Shown here: in pieces, positions 13,501 to 24,164 of the stretch
Layout: each line of letters starts with the position of its first letter
Position numbering within the stretch: the stretch's first letter is position 1
Assembly (NCBI GenBank): GCA_023053545.1
Contig: JAKZAN010000004.1
Span: 10,478,001 to 10,542,000, forward strand
From: Lepidurus packardi
Taxonomy: Eukaryota > Arthropoda > Branchiopoda > Notostraca > Triopsidae
Reading direction: 5' to 3'
DNA length: 64,000 nucleotides
The notes under the pieces: generated by a model
Seen by the model: only the letters and a program-made list of their open reading frames with translations
Told to the model about the DNA's origin: nothing
The model's database searches: none
Made by a program: the position numbers and the translations under genes

Positions 13501-13649
13501 AACGATTTTCGATAGCACGCAAGCAACGAAGAGTACAAAAAACCTGCTGATGAGTCACGCCAAAGTCATGTTTAAACAATTGTAACTTTGTTCGTAAATT
13601 TAAAGAGAAAAAATGAAATACGCAAAAGTTCACCTTCATGTCTTGACAT
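10595..13649 (-). CDS. KCMF1: KCMF1 E3 ubiquitin ligase, ZZ zinc-finger protein
   Basis: Eight coding exons on the minus strand: 13634-13649, 13086-13253, 12848-12987, 12674-12778, 12455-12552, 11996-12356, 11769-11935 and 10595-11267, giving 575 residues in one frame. Exon 1 encodes MSRHE, the usual KCMF1 start. Exon 2 holds the ZZ finger (VSCDSCIKGNFRG, then CLTCYDYDLCASCYDAGATT). Next come CPFCGKLGF...HVTAEH and VCPICASLPGG...DDFAAHLTLEH zinc-binding segments, then REAMDPIAELLSQLSGVRR, and later RSLFLQDLLLATLG. In the known family it is a RING-type ubiquitin ligase acting in protein quality control with UBR4. The protein is longer than the vertebrate form (about 380 residues, from memory) because of Ser/Thr-rich insertions and a tail ending EPPPPH. 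Intron 4 is an AT-AC intron. Identification is very secure; expression and isoforms are not visible. Confidence 0.95.
11416..11440. repeat. Interstitial (CCTAA)5 telomere-type repeat
   Basis: Five perfect CCTAA units, followed by degenerate copies (CCCTAACCTAAACAAGCCTAACC) to about 11467, lie inside the last KCMF1 intron. The reverse complement is TTAGG, the arthropod telomere repeat. The tract is short and internal, so it is an interstitial copy rather than a chromosome end. Confidence 0.8.
12553..12673 (-). other. U12-type (AT-AC) spliceosomal intron in KCMF1
   Basis: On the minus strand this 121-bp intron starts ATATCCTTTT, the canonical U12 5' splice site, immediately after GAATTG. It ends TTTCAC with CCTTAAC (12567-12573) about 15 nt upstream as the branch site. 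Removing it joins REL to DESSGSRSGVRR, matching the conserved KCMF1 segment (D/E)LDESSG, and keeps the frame. No GT-AG pair gives this join, and reading through meets a stop after 14 residues. Confidence 0.92.
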
Positions 13650-16024
13650 AATGCCCAAAATACGCTTCCTGCTCCTCTGGTTTTTGGCTGCTAATAAAAA
13701 GGGCCAGCCTTGTTATGATGACTTGCTTCAGCCTCTTTTAATGCACTTAGTTACTTCCAATGAGCTCCAGTAATTAAGCATGTGTCCTCTGAGGAAGAAA
13801 ACGTTTTTGCAAACACGAATAACCAGGCCCGTTTATGCGAAAAATAATCCCAAAGTACAACGTCACAACAACTCTACGTTTAGTGCAATTTTTCGGCCAT
13901 TGCGTGACGTCAGCAGCGTTGCCGTCGCCTGTAAATAGAACATTTTTGGGCGCAGCTTTTGAACTTCAAAGCTCCCACATAACCAGCGAAATGCCAATAA
14001 ATAACATGAAATCGCGTTAAGAACACTATCTTCTTAAAGTAATGTGGAGGCTGCATTTTGCCTTTTTATTCTAAAGATTATTAATACAATTCATAAGGTG
14101 TCGGAAAAAATTAACGATTTCTAAGAACAACTGCAATTGTAAGTTTTTATCTCGCTTTCTAGGAACGAGAATTACAGATAAACTTTCTTCTTTGTAACAA
14201 TCGACAAGCCTTTCTCCTCTGACACTTTTCCCTATTCTTCAAACACTGAACAACTGATTGGAGCGAAACGATGGATACACACCCTGACCTACGCCCTTTT
14301 CCATAGTTTTTTCCCTGATGTTGTAACATCTGAGCGAAGATGTAGAGCAAGATTTCCTTAAATTAATCATATTTCACAGCATGTATTACATAACATATGC
14401 TACGTCCTGGTTCTCTTCCATGTGCCCTATTTCTATGCAACCGTTTGGGATTGTACAAAGTTAGTTTTTCACCTAATTTGAAAAAACTCACATCCTACAT
14501 GATCGCTCTAATTATTGCAAGGACTGAAACAATACACTACATTATCAGACCAAAAGTACCGTTACTGCTTGAATTTACTGGTAGTAAAGGGTGAATGCTG
14601 GTATACTGAAAGACTACTGTAATTATAAACGTATCGAAATGGGGGAAAGTTTCCACCGCTAAAAGCGCGGATTATAGGCTTGTCAATTGTTCCTAAAGAA
14701 GAAGAAAGTCCAAAGAAAGCTTTCTTGAACGCTACGGTAACGGATTGTTTCCAATTCCAACACCCCAAAGGTGTGCCCCAGTAAGAAAAGACAGAACCGG
14801 AAGAGAGCTTGATTGTTTGCGGATCTTTCTATTTCATCCCACAATTCCAAATAGGTTAGAAGAGACTTCGAGAGTATATCATCTACACTGTAAATAGAGA
14901 AACGGTGGCTTTACTTCCGCTTTCGCGGAAGCTTGAGTGAAGATGCTACACATTTCCAACTTTCTCACCACATTTCCAGCTCGACTACATAAATGTACAA
15001 GTCAAGATTGGGCGTTACCGTCCCTTGTGCTTGTCAGGGCGCAGAAACCCGACCAACACCCAATCCGAATAGAAAAGATACGCAAAAAACGTCAGTTTTA
15101 TCATAATCATTCAGATTCACAAAAAAACCAAGGCGTCAAGTGGATGTACCAATAGTGTGTAATGCCACGCTCGAATGACTTATTCATGTCATCATTTTAC
15201 CACAGTAAACGACCTCTTATAACACTCTTGAACGAAGTTTGAATTACCATCTAAATGTGTATATTATACATAAAAATTAAACAAATTAAAAAATCTTTCC
15301 AAAGAAGTAAAGGAAAAAAACCACGTAGTTGATAGTTTGACTGATGAAAAGAGAAACGCGATACTTGTAAGTGGTTATAAAGTTTACGCGAGAAACGCTG
15401 CTCTGAATTCTGTAACGTAATCAATGATAGTCGTAACCCTGCTGACAACCTTCAACGAGCTTGATCAGATTTTACTTTTAGTAGAGCTTATAACCCTTTA
15501 CAACTTCACGTCATGGCAAAGCTTGGAACTCAGGTAGCAGTAAAAGTACGGAGCCTATAAGGGTGGAGCCATCACATCTTCTTCCGCCTTGACATGAGCA
15601 GGAAGAAGTAGCTCCAAGTGCAGTTCTCCATCAACTTTTCTCGAAGAAAGACACGCCAGTAACAAGTAATCACTGATCAACAACCCTGTGCAAACAAGAA
15701 GAGCAAAAGCTTCGAATCTATCTTGTCAATATCATTTGTGAATCAGAAGAAAAAGTGGATTGGCTTCAAAGGGATTCGTAGCAAAAACAAACTGCACAGT
15801 TTCAGCAACAGTAAATCACGGTGAAAAACCAATTGGGGCTACCAGTGACATATAGTTAGTGAATCCCAAGTTCCCAGCGCGTGGCGAGTGTCCTAAGCCA
15901 GCTCTCAAAGCATGGGAAAGGATGCACGCGCATAACGGAATCAGTGCTTCGGAACGGTAGTGAACCAACTTCCCCGTAATCTTTGCTATTGATGTGTCGT
16001 TCCTTACTGAAAAAAACACTAGCC
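13650..16024. other. Intergenic between divergent KCMF1 and LRR gene
   Basis: No coding exon, RNA gene or repeat is recognised in these 2.4 kb. The flanking genes are transcribed away from each other, so both promoters should lie here. I see no TATA box at a convincing position for either. Confidence 0.5.
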
Positions 16025-19000
16025 ATGGGACCTCTCCAGCTCTTGAGCGTCTATCTGGTCATATTCGTCACGGTCAAGGTATCTGCCAACAACGTATGTC
16101 CACCCGAAAATGAAATCCTGCCCTGTCTGTGCAAAAGCCGAGGCAACGAAGTCCTCCTCAGGTAAGAGTAAAAAAAAAGTTTTTTTGCAGTGATTATTAC
16201 AGAAACGATTCAACCAAATCTTCAATTTACTTTACAGCTGTCGAAGGAGTTCTTTAGAAGAACTATCCTTGGTTTTAGCCATCGTCGCTCGCAGGGTTCC
16301 TCACGTGACCGAATTGCTGCTCGAAGACAATTACTTGCCCGAAATCCCGAGTCGGTTTTTCGGGCTACTGTCCATCCGGCGGATCCTACTGTGGGGCAAT
16401 ACTATCGAACGCGTATCGCACCAGTTCTTGGCGGGATTGGAGTCTTCCTTACAAGAACTACATATCCGGGAGAGTCGTTTGAAAGATTTACCCGAAAGCG
16501 CACTGGAGCAGATGCACAACTTGGAACGTTTAGTGATCGAGAACAGTCCAATTCAAGAATTCCCACGCGTTTCGGGTCTTCAGAAGATGACCAATTTGTT
16601 AATTGATGGGAGTCAGATTGCAGATATCCCGCCGAACATCCTGCGCTCGATGCGATCACTGCGCTACTTCCATTTGACGCATTCTGCGTTGAGCCGACTG
16701 GAAGCCGATACTTTAACGCATATGGAACAGTTAAGTGTCGCCAACTTGAGTAATAACGCAATTCATTACATTCATCCTCGAGCATTTCACCAGCTGCCTG
16801 CGCTACTCGAAATGGACTTGCGCAGTAATCAAATTCGCGAATTAACCACGGCAATTCAAGCTTTCGCCGAACTACGCAACTTACAGACTTTGACGCTTGA
16901 AAGGAACGTGATTAACGAGCTACGTGAACGCACATTCACCAATATGATGTCACTGAAAGCTCTAGGTCTCAATCATAACCGTATTAGGCATTTGGAGCGC
17001 GCAACTTTTCAAAATCTGCCGGTTCTACAAACTGTCGACCTCAGCTACAACCTACTCAACGTTTTCCCCTACGATAGTTTCGTTAATACGCCCTCTGTAG
17101 AAGAACTGTCTTTTGCGGACAACCACATCGGCAATTTGGCCGAAGTTAGTCAAGTCACCTCCGCTTTACCACGCCTACGCATCCTCAATCTCAACCACTG
17201 TGGTATTTCCAGCATTCCTTCAAACGCTTTCACGGTAAATACACTTTCAATTTTGAACGTTTATCTTTCAATATCGTCTTCTTTTACTAGATCCATCCTT
17301 CCTTGGAGAAAATCTACCTACGCAACAACTCCATGTTAAACATCGCTCCTAACGCTTTCCAACGGTTGCCGGTACTTACGGAACTAGATTTGAGTCGCAA
17401 CAAACTCTCCAATGGACCCCGCGACCCTCGATTTAGCAACGCAGACTACCCGACCAACATGGGAGGCTTAAACGGCGCCTTCTGGAGTCTTCCTTCTCTC
17501 AAAGTCCTCGATATATCCCTCAACGAATTACAAGCCATGGACAAAAACATGCTGGTCAACTTGCCTTCCCTAAAACTGCTTAACGTCAGTGGGAATCACA
17601 TTGCTCGCATTGAAGCTCGGACGTTCGCCGAGGCTCCCAGCTTAGAAATCCTGGATTTGTCCGTTAACAAAGTGGTTTTTCTCGAGCAGAGTAATTTCCG
17701 GCATCTGGATCGGCTCCGGCGACTCGATTTGCAAGGTAATAACATCAATCAACTGGATGAAAACGTCTTTATGGACCTCCATGACCTCGAACACTTGAAT
17801 TTGGGCAGTAACGAGCTCTTGCGGCTCAACAGCGACGCTTTTCCTTACAAAAACGGGTTAAGATACTTGGATCTGAGCGACAACTTGCTCAGTGAACTGA
17901 ATTACAACTCGCTAACCAGCTTGCGGATGCTGAAGTCCTTCTTGGCTGCGCGGAACCGTATTTCGATCCTAGACGACCGTATTTTTGAAGGGAAACGAGA
18001 TTTGGAAGTTGTGGACCTCTCCGGAAACGATATTTCCAAGCTGCCGTCGCGACTCTTCACTAACTTAATCCTGGTACGCGACGTGAACTTGGCAATGAAC
18101 TCCATCAATGTCGTGTACCAAACGACTTTCAATCGACTGGAAAGCCTCCAGAAGTTGAACTTGAGTCACAACCAAATTACCGAACTGGAGGGCGAAGTTT
18201 TTGTTGATACCAAGAATTTGCGCAGTCTGGACCTGTCCCATAATTCCTTGACCGATTTGACCACCCATTCCTTGAACTTGCCTTCGCTGCAAGTCTTTGA
18301 TTTGCAACATAACCAAATCAAAGATTTGGCAGATTTTTCGTTAGGCAATTTGCCGTCATTAAGTGAATTACGCTTGGGGTACAACAACATTGCTTCAGTA
18401 CCCGCGAGAGTATTTAGTGACTCCTGGTCCTTAATTAAGCTGGGGTTGGGCCATAATCAGATCCAGGAACTGTCTCGGGGTGCTTTTGCTCGTTTGCACA
18501 ATTTACAAGCACTTCAACTGCAGCAGAACCAACTGAGCAACATTCCCAGCGAAGCTTTTAGCGAGTTGCGGTCTTTGGAGACGCTGGAAATGCAAGAAAA
18601 CAGAATTTCACGCATGGCTACCGATGCTTTCACCGGGCCCGTTATGTTACAAAAGATGAACGCCAGTCACAACCAATTCGACACCCTTTCCGGTCTAGGC
18701 ATGGACGGGTTAGCTTCCTTGGAAGTTCTCGACCTCAGCTATAATCAAGTGACAGAGTTAGACGACCGCAGTTTACGGCGCTTGAACCGTCTCGTTGAAC
18801 TTCGCGTGAGTTACACTACATCTAACGTTTCCCTTTCTTTTGCTGTATTTAAACCGTGACAACTCATTCTAACGGTTACATTTTAATGCTCTACAACCGG
18901 CGAAACTTTTGTTTTTCTACTTTTTAGCTACTAGCTCAATAATCAAAACTAAGTCAATAACATAAATTCACTTAAGCTATAAGTTCAGTTCAGCCCAGGA

Positions 19001-22000
19001 TCAGTTCAGTTTCAGTTCAGTTCAGGATTCAGATTCGGATTCAAATTTAGTTCAGGATTTAGCTAAGTAAATTGTTAAACAAATTCAAGTTAAAGAAATT
19101 GTTAAACTGTGTTTGAGTTTGTTAGATTCAAATCTAAAAGGTAAAATCATTTTAATTGTAATAACATTATTATCTTTAGATGGATAACAATGCACTTTGT
19201 CGCATTTCCGACGGAGCTTTCAATGCGCAACAACGGATGCAAGTATTGAGATTGCGTAATAACAGATTGCGCATTTTGCGCGAATCGACTTTCGCGCGTA
19301 TGCAGATTGAGATGCAAGAATTAGACGTCCAAGGTAAATTACACAAACTCTCAAATCCAAATTGGAAGTTAACACAAGATTCCGCAATTTTTGGATAGGA
19401 AATCCTTTGCAGTGCGATTGCCACTTGATTTGGCTCCAGCAGTGGGCGCTTGCGCGAGAAGGACGCAACGTGTCTAGTACTGCGCGCTCCCTAGCATCTT
19501 TGCCCAACGCAAAGCCAATATTACAACCGGGCATGCGCAGTGCCCCCGGCAATCTGAAACGCAATGCGCGGAACCGTCTAAAAGCGCGCAACTCCAAGAC
19601 TTTGTCAGACTCCGGTATAGTTTGTGCATTTCCTCCAGAACTCCAAGGAACACCCTTAACCAATTTGCGTCCTTCGCGACTTGCTTGTGACGCAAACGCG
19701 CGCACAATGACTGACGAAGAACTCTGCTCCGAATTCTCCTTCCGACCACTCTCCAGCGGAGTACAGCAAGTGTTTTTAGATTTTCCTTCTCCTTCAAAAG
19801 ATCCTGACAGAGCCAGTATTAGCACTAGTACCAGCACCAGTAGCCAACCCCCGCCTCTTCTCGAAGACGACTACGAAGATTACTACGACAATTTACCGGA
19901 TTTGAACTTGGCATCATCAGGCTCAAGCGTTTTAACACCTCCAGTAGTATCCACCACCGAAGCCCCCGAAATAGAGGTCGAGGTTGCCAAAGTGGGCGGA
20001 GACTACACTCCAGGTGACACTCCGACTCTCTACGCAGGTATCCGCAAGCAAGGCGCAAATCTAACCGAAGAAACCAAACAAGCAGCATCGGCTCCTTCTT
20101 CTTCCGGTTTATCGCTCTTCGGAATTTCCTTACCAGATCTTAGATTCGGCTTAAACTTGCTGCCTGCGTTGATCGGCGCCGGTACTGGCGCTCTGGCAGG
20201 CGCCGAGATACTTAACGGTAATAGAAACGACGTTAGTAATAAACGCAACCAATTCGAACACGCTAACAATCGCCCAAACTCGAATCAAAATACGAACCAG
20301 AAACCCAGTTTCGGTTTCAACAGGCCAAACAACCCGAAACCTATGCGCGGTCCGGATGCTCAAGATCAATGGGGTCAAGCGAGCAACTTCAGGCCTCAAA
20401 TTAACAAAAACCTGCCGAGCTTCCTAGCCCCACCTCTGCCAGAGCGTAACGTATTTCCGGGCGAAGATTTACCCGGTTCACCCCGTAAGCCAATCTCTCC
20501 TAGCGAAGAAGTGTTCCTGTTCCCCGCCCCCAACCAACCCTACATCCCCTTGCAAAGTGATGGTAACAGAGCCGGTGGCGGTCAAGTCCATTTCCCTGGC
20601 TTAAGCATCCCTAATATTGAGACCACAGGATTCAAACCGTTAAGAAACCCTCCCGTCCTCGCTAACGATCAAATTGCAGCGGAATCTGGGGTTAGACAAC
20701 CGGATCTTTTTGAAAACGGACCCGAACCTATTCCCGAAACGAATTCCGATATTGATATTAACAATGGCTGGGTACCAAATCATGGCATCCAAGGATCACA
20801 CATAACTTCAGGAGCTTCAGTCCAAAGCCATACCCAGCCTGAGAGCAGTAGTTCAGCCCCAGGACCTGTTTTGGATAACAATACTCCGATATTTGGACAC
20901 GAAGAACCAATAGATCATGAAAGTCCGCCAGAAGACGAAGAGAAAGAGCCAGCGCCTTCCAATTACTACTCTTACCAAGAAGAAGACATCCAAGAGGAGC
21001 ACTATGATGTTCAAAGTAGTTCTACCACTGAACCCACTTCGAGTATTGCCTATACTGCCCCGACTAGCACAGAAAAGGCTGAAATTCCATTACCCAAGTC
21101 ACCGCCAGCCTTCCCTCCTCATCTGCACATGCCCAATGAAGACTATGAGGATTATGATGACGTCCAAAACCAAAAGACTTCGACTACGCCTCCGCCTCTT
21201 CATGCTTCAACTGCGTCAGCCCAACATTCCTTCAATGAACCCGACCAAGATGAGAAAGAAGACGAAGACGAGACAGTTGATTATGATGAGGATTTCCCCA
21301 TAGGCTTTTCCCATGATAGCATCCCAGATTCCCAACACAAGGACTCGGAAACCTCAAGTACGAGTACCGAAAGTATCAAATTAGCTCAACACGAAGAAGA
21401 ACATCAAGAAGAAGATGGAGAATCCGATAAAACACAAGAAACTGATGATTCCTCTTTTTTGAGCAACTTCTGGGGTTTGCTGGGCTCTTCCAGGAATCAG
21501 GCGTCTCAAGAGAAGGATACAGACAAGATTACCACAACTTCCACGAACACGCCGACGCCATCTTTGTTATTGCCCACGCTGTCCAACATCCATTCTGTTA
21601 ACGCTATTTCACCAACACTTAGTCCGATTGTTCCTCCACGCTTTCCTAACCCTGTTTCTAACGAGCCTCCTCGTATTATCTTAGAAGAAGATTACGAAGA
21701 TTTAATCGAAGAGAATGAAAGCACCAACGGTTTCCCATCAATTGAAGGCAAATCTAACTTTCCCTTTGGCTCGCCTTCTCACAACTTCCCCACACGCGTG
21801 GCGGCCCCTTCGTCAAAATCCAACGTTTTGACTTCCCAGGAAGAAACAGACACGGAGGAGAAGGAGTGGTACTACCGCGATTATCATAAACAGCAGTTAG
21901 AACCTTTTGTAGGTCCAGGAGGACCCAACAATAATGCTAACACGCTTTTATCTTCAACAGTAATTACAGTCATTGGTTTATCTGCTGTTGTTCGATACTT

Positions 22001-22025
22001 GGTACTGCAAATATCATTCTATTGA
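16025..22025 (+). CDS. Secreted or membrane LRR protein, chaoptin/artichoke/convoluted-like
   Basis: Five exons (16025-16161, 16238-17234, 17291-18805, 19180-19333, 19399-22025) give 1,809 residues. The start ATG opens a signal peptide (LLSVYLVIFVTVKVSA) followed by a Cys-rich cap, CPPENEILPCLC. Then come roughly 30-35 leucine-rich repeats of the LxxLxLxxNxI/L type to about residue 930, and a C-terminal Cys cap (NPLQCDCHLIWLQQW ... CAFPPELQG ... LACDAN). The last 800 residues are low complexity: Pro/Ser/Thr/Asn-rich with acidic DEDE and EDYED stretches. The end, VITVIGLSAVVRYLVLQISFY, could be a short membrane anchor or GPI signal. The family includes arthropod cell-adhesion and apical-matrix proteins. 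The exact orthologue (artichoke, convoluted or chaoptin) is uncertain. Confidence 0.85.
18981..19060. repeat. Degenerate AGTTCAG / TTCAGGATTC simple repeat
   Basis: About ten imperfect copies of AGTTCAG and TTCAGGATTC occur within intron 3 of the LRR gene. It lies between the donor at 18806 and the acceptor at 19179. No function is apparent. Confidence 0.7.
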
Positions 22026-24164
22026 CAATATTATTTAAAAGTATATAATAATAGCTTGCGCTGGTCGCATTCAAAACCCCTTTGTGATTGAAAACGCTCC
22101 TTTTTATCTAATATTTTATACCACAATTGTAAGCAAAATACAAACCTATGAAATCCTCGAATTAGACCAATTAATTTCTTTTATTATCATTTCAACCTTG
22201 AAAGAACAGTAGATTAAACAAAAATAACCCAATTAGGTTTGCTTATATCATTAGAAACTTTACTTGAAAGATTAGGCTTCAATTCAGTTTCAAAAGTCAA
22301 CATATAAAAGAAAGATAAACAGTAAACTTGATTTGAAAGTATGTCAACCAAAGTAAGCTTAGCTAACATTAACGCGGAGACTAAGTTTATACTAACGATT
22401 TCGTTTCGAACATTTTGTTATACTAGCTGATGAGACAGTCGTTGTAATTCTGCCTTTTTAATCCAATAAACCACTAAAGTTTACAGTATAAACGATAATG
22501 AAATACTTCTCGATGATTCTACCTTTCTCGGTCCCGACATAAATGACAACGTACACTATACACTGCACGGCAATCCAACTACCTCATCCGGACAAGTTAA
22601 AGCTAATAATATTAGCCTAGACATCAAAATTACGGTCTGTATTTACGTGAAGGAGCTATTCTCATTACGTTGGTCTGAGTGACGCGAACTGGAACATGTC
22701 ACTTTGCGTAATCTTTACAACTTCACTGGTGGAAATGTGAAAAATGATTTTCTTTCGAAGAGAAATGGAGCAAAATTATCATTATCTTAGATATGCACTG
22801 TTACATTCTTTAATTAAAATATCAAGTTTCTACTCTCTAAAAGTCATTACGATTTAACCAGTTTTGTGATTCCTTAGACCAAACAAATAAAAAAAGAATT
22901 ATATAAAAAGCAGGTGAACTTTATTGATTGATGCGAAACTATAAACGTTGTTGTTATGGCTTCGAAGAATCCTTTATGGGAAGCAAAGCTTTCATATAGG
23001 TTTATCCTTGTCTATTCCAGTGTTGCTCTCGACAGGTTTGTTGATAGTAAATGTGTATAGGCTTTCTCCTCTCCGCGCAATCGTATCACCTATCTTATCC
23101 TTTTTTTTATTTTTAGTCAACGTATATATAATACACTATTGTCAATCTCCCTTTCTGTCTACTGATTATTATACGGCCTCCCAATCTCGGTTTATTTTTA
23201 CAATGCGCTGCCAAGGAACTCGGCTTACATACTAATAACTTGTTCATTCGACACGTCCGATGCAAATCGAGTTCACCCTTTGCGTAAATCCTATTGCTAA
23301 TCTCCTAACGTCTTGTGGCGTCCTGGAAAAGAAATGGAAAACCCAGCAATACAGTGAAAATGGCGTACAAAGTCCTACGCACCCCGTAGTAGTCAATTGC
23401 ATACTCGACGCGAAGAAAAGCTGTACATTTCAAGCCTGGCCTGTTTCTTTTTATCTCGGGTATAACCTTGGCTACCGAAGCGGTCGATAACACAGAAAGA
23501 AATCAAAACTGAAATCTTAAGCTGAAAGGCCATTTCCTAAGATTACTAACACTTCTATATAAAAAAAAACTACCTGGGCAATTAGTAACAAAATAAGATA
23601 TGCTGTGACATGTAAAGGTACACACAAGGTACGACTGTTAAGTCTATTCCCGCGTGAATATGCTTATCTACTATGTACGTGCGTCACGTGGTTGTCCAAA
23701 GATCGATGCCAAGAACCACCCTGACTAAATTAGAACGTATAGCATAAGACACGCGCTCGGCAGCACCCAAAGCTCACTTCGTTTTCAAGCAACGGTGAGT
23801 AAAGGCAAGAGAAGTGAAGTGGAGTTGTCTCTAGTTCGGTGTCAGACCGCACAAAATACCTTGTAACAAAATCCAGATACTGACCAAATGGTAGTACGCT
23901 TCAAGCACGAGCATTTGAGCGATTTCACCATCCTATTCCAAGAACCTTACAATTTTTACCTCAAGAACCTGCAGTATCAAAGCGCCCCTTGTTTCATTTC
24001 CTGATAATTTCTCTAACCTCCAGTCCTGCTTTCCGAAATTCAATAAGCACTTCCTTTTTTAAGAAGACTTTACAAGAATCCTCCCTAAAAAAAAACTTTG
24101 TGTTTGCCAAGCAAATAACGAACAAATTTCCCCCTCTTCACATAACAAATTTTGCTGACACAGG
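22026..24164. other. Intergenic, nothing recognised
   Basis: These 2.1 kb between two same-strand genes show no coding exon that I can match to a family. Short open frames (for example 22948-23235 and 23260-23490) have no motif and no splice continuation. The left end holds the LRR gene's 3' UTR and the right end the promoter of the exchanger gene. Confidence 0.5.
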
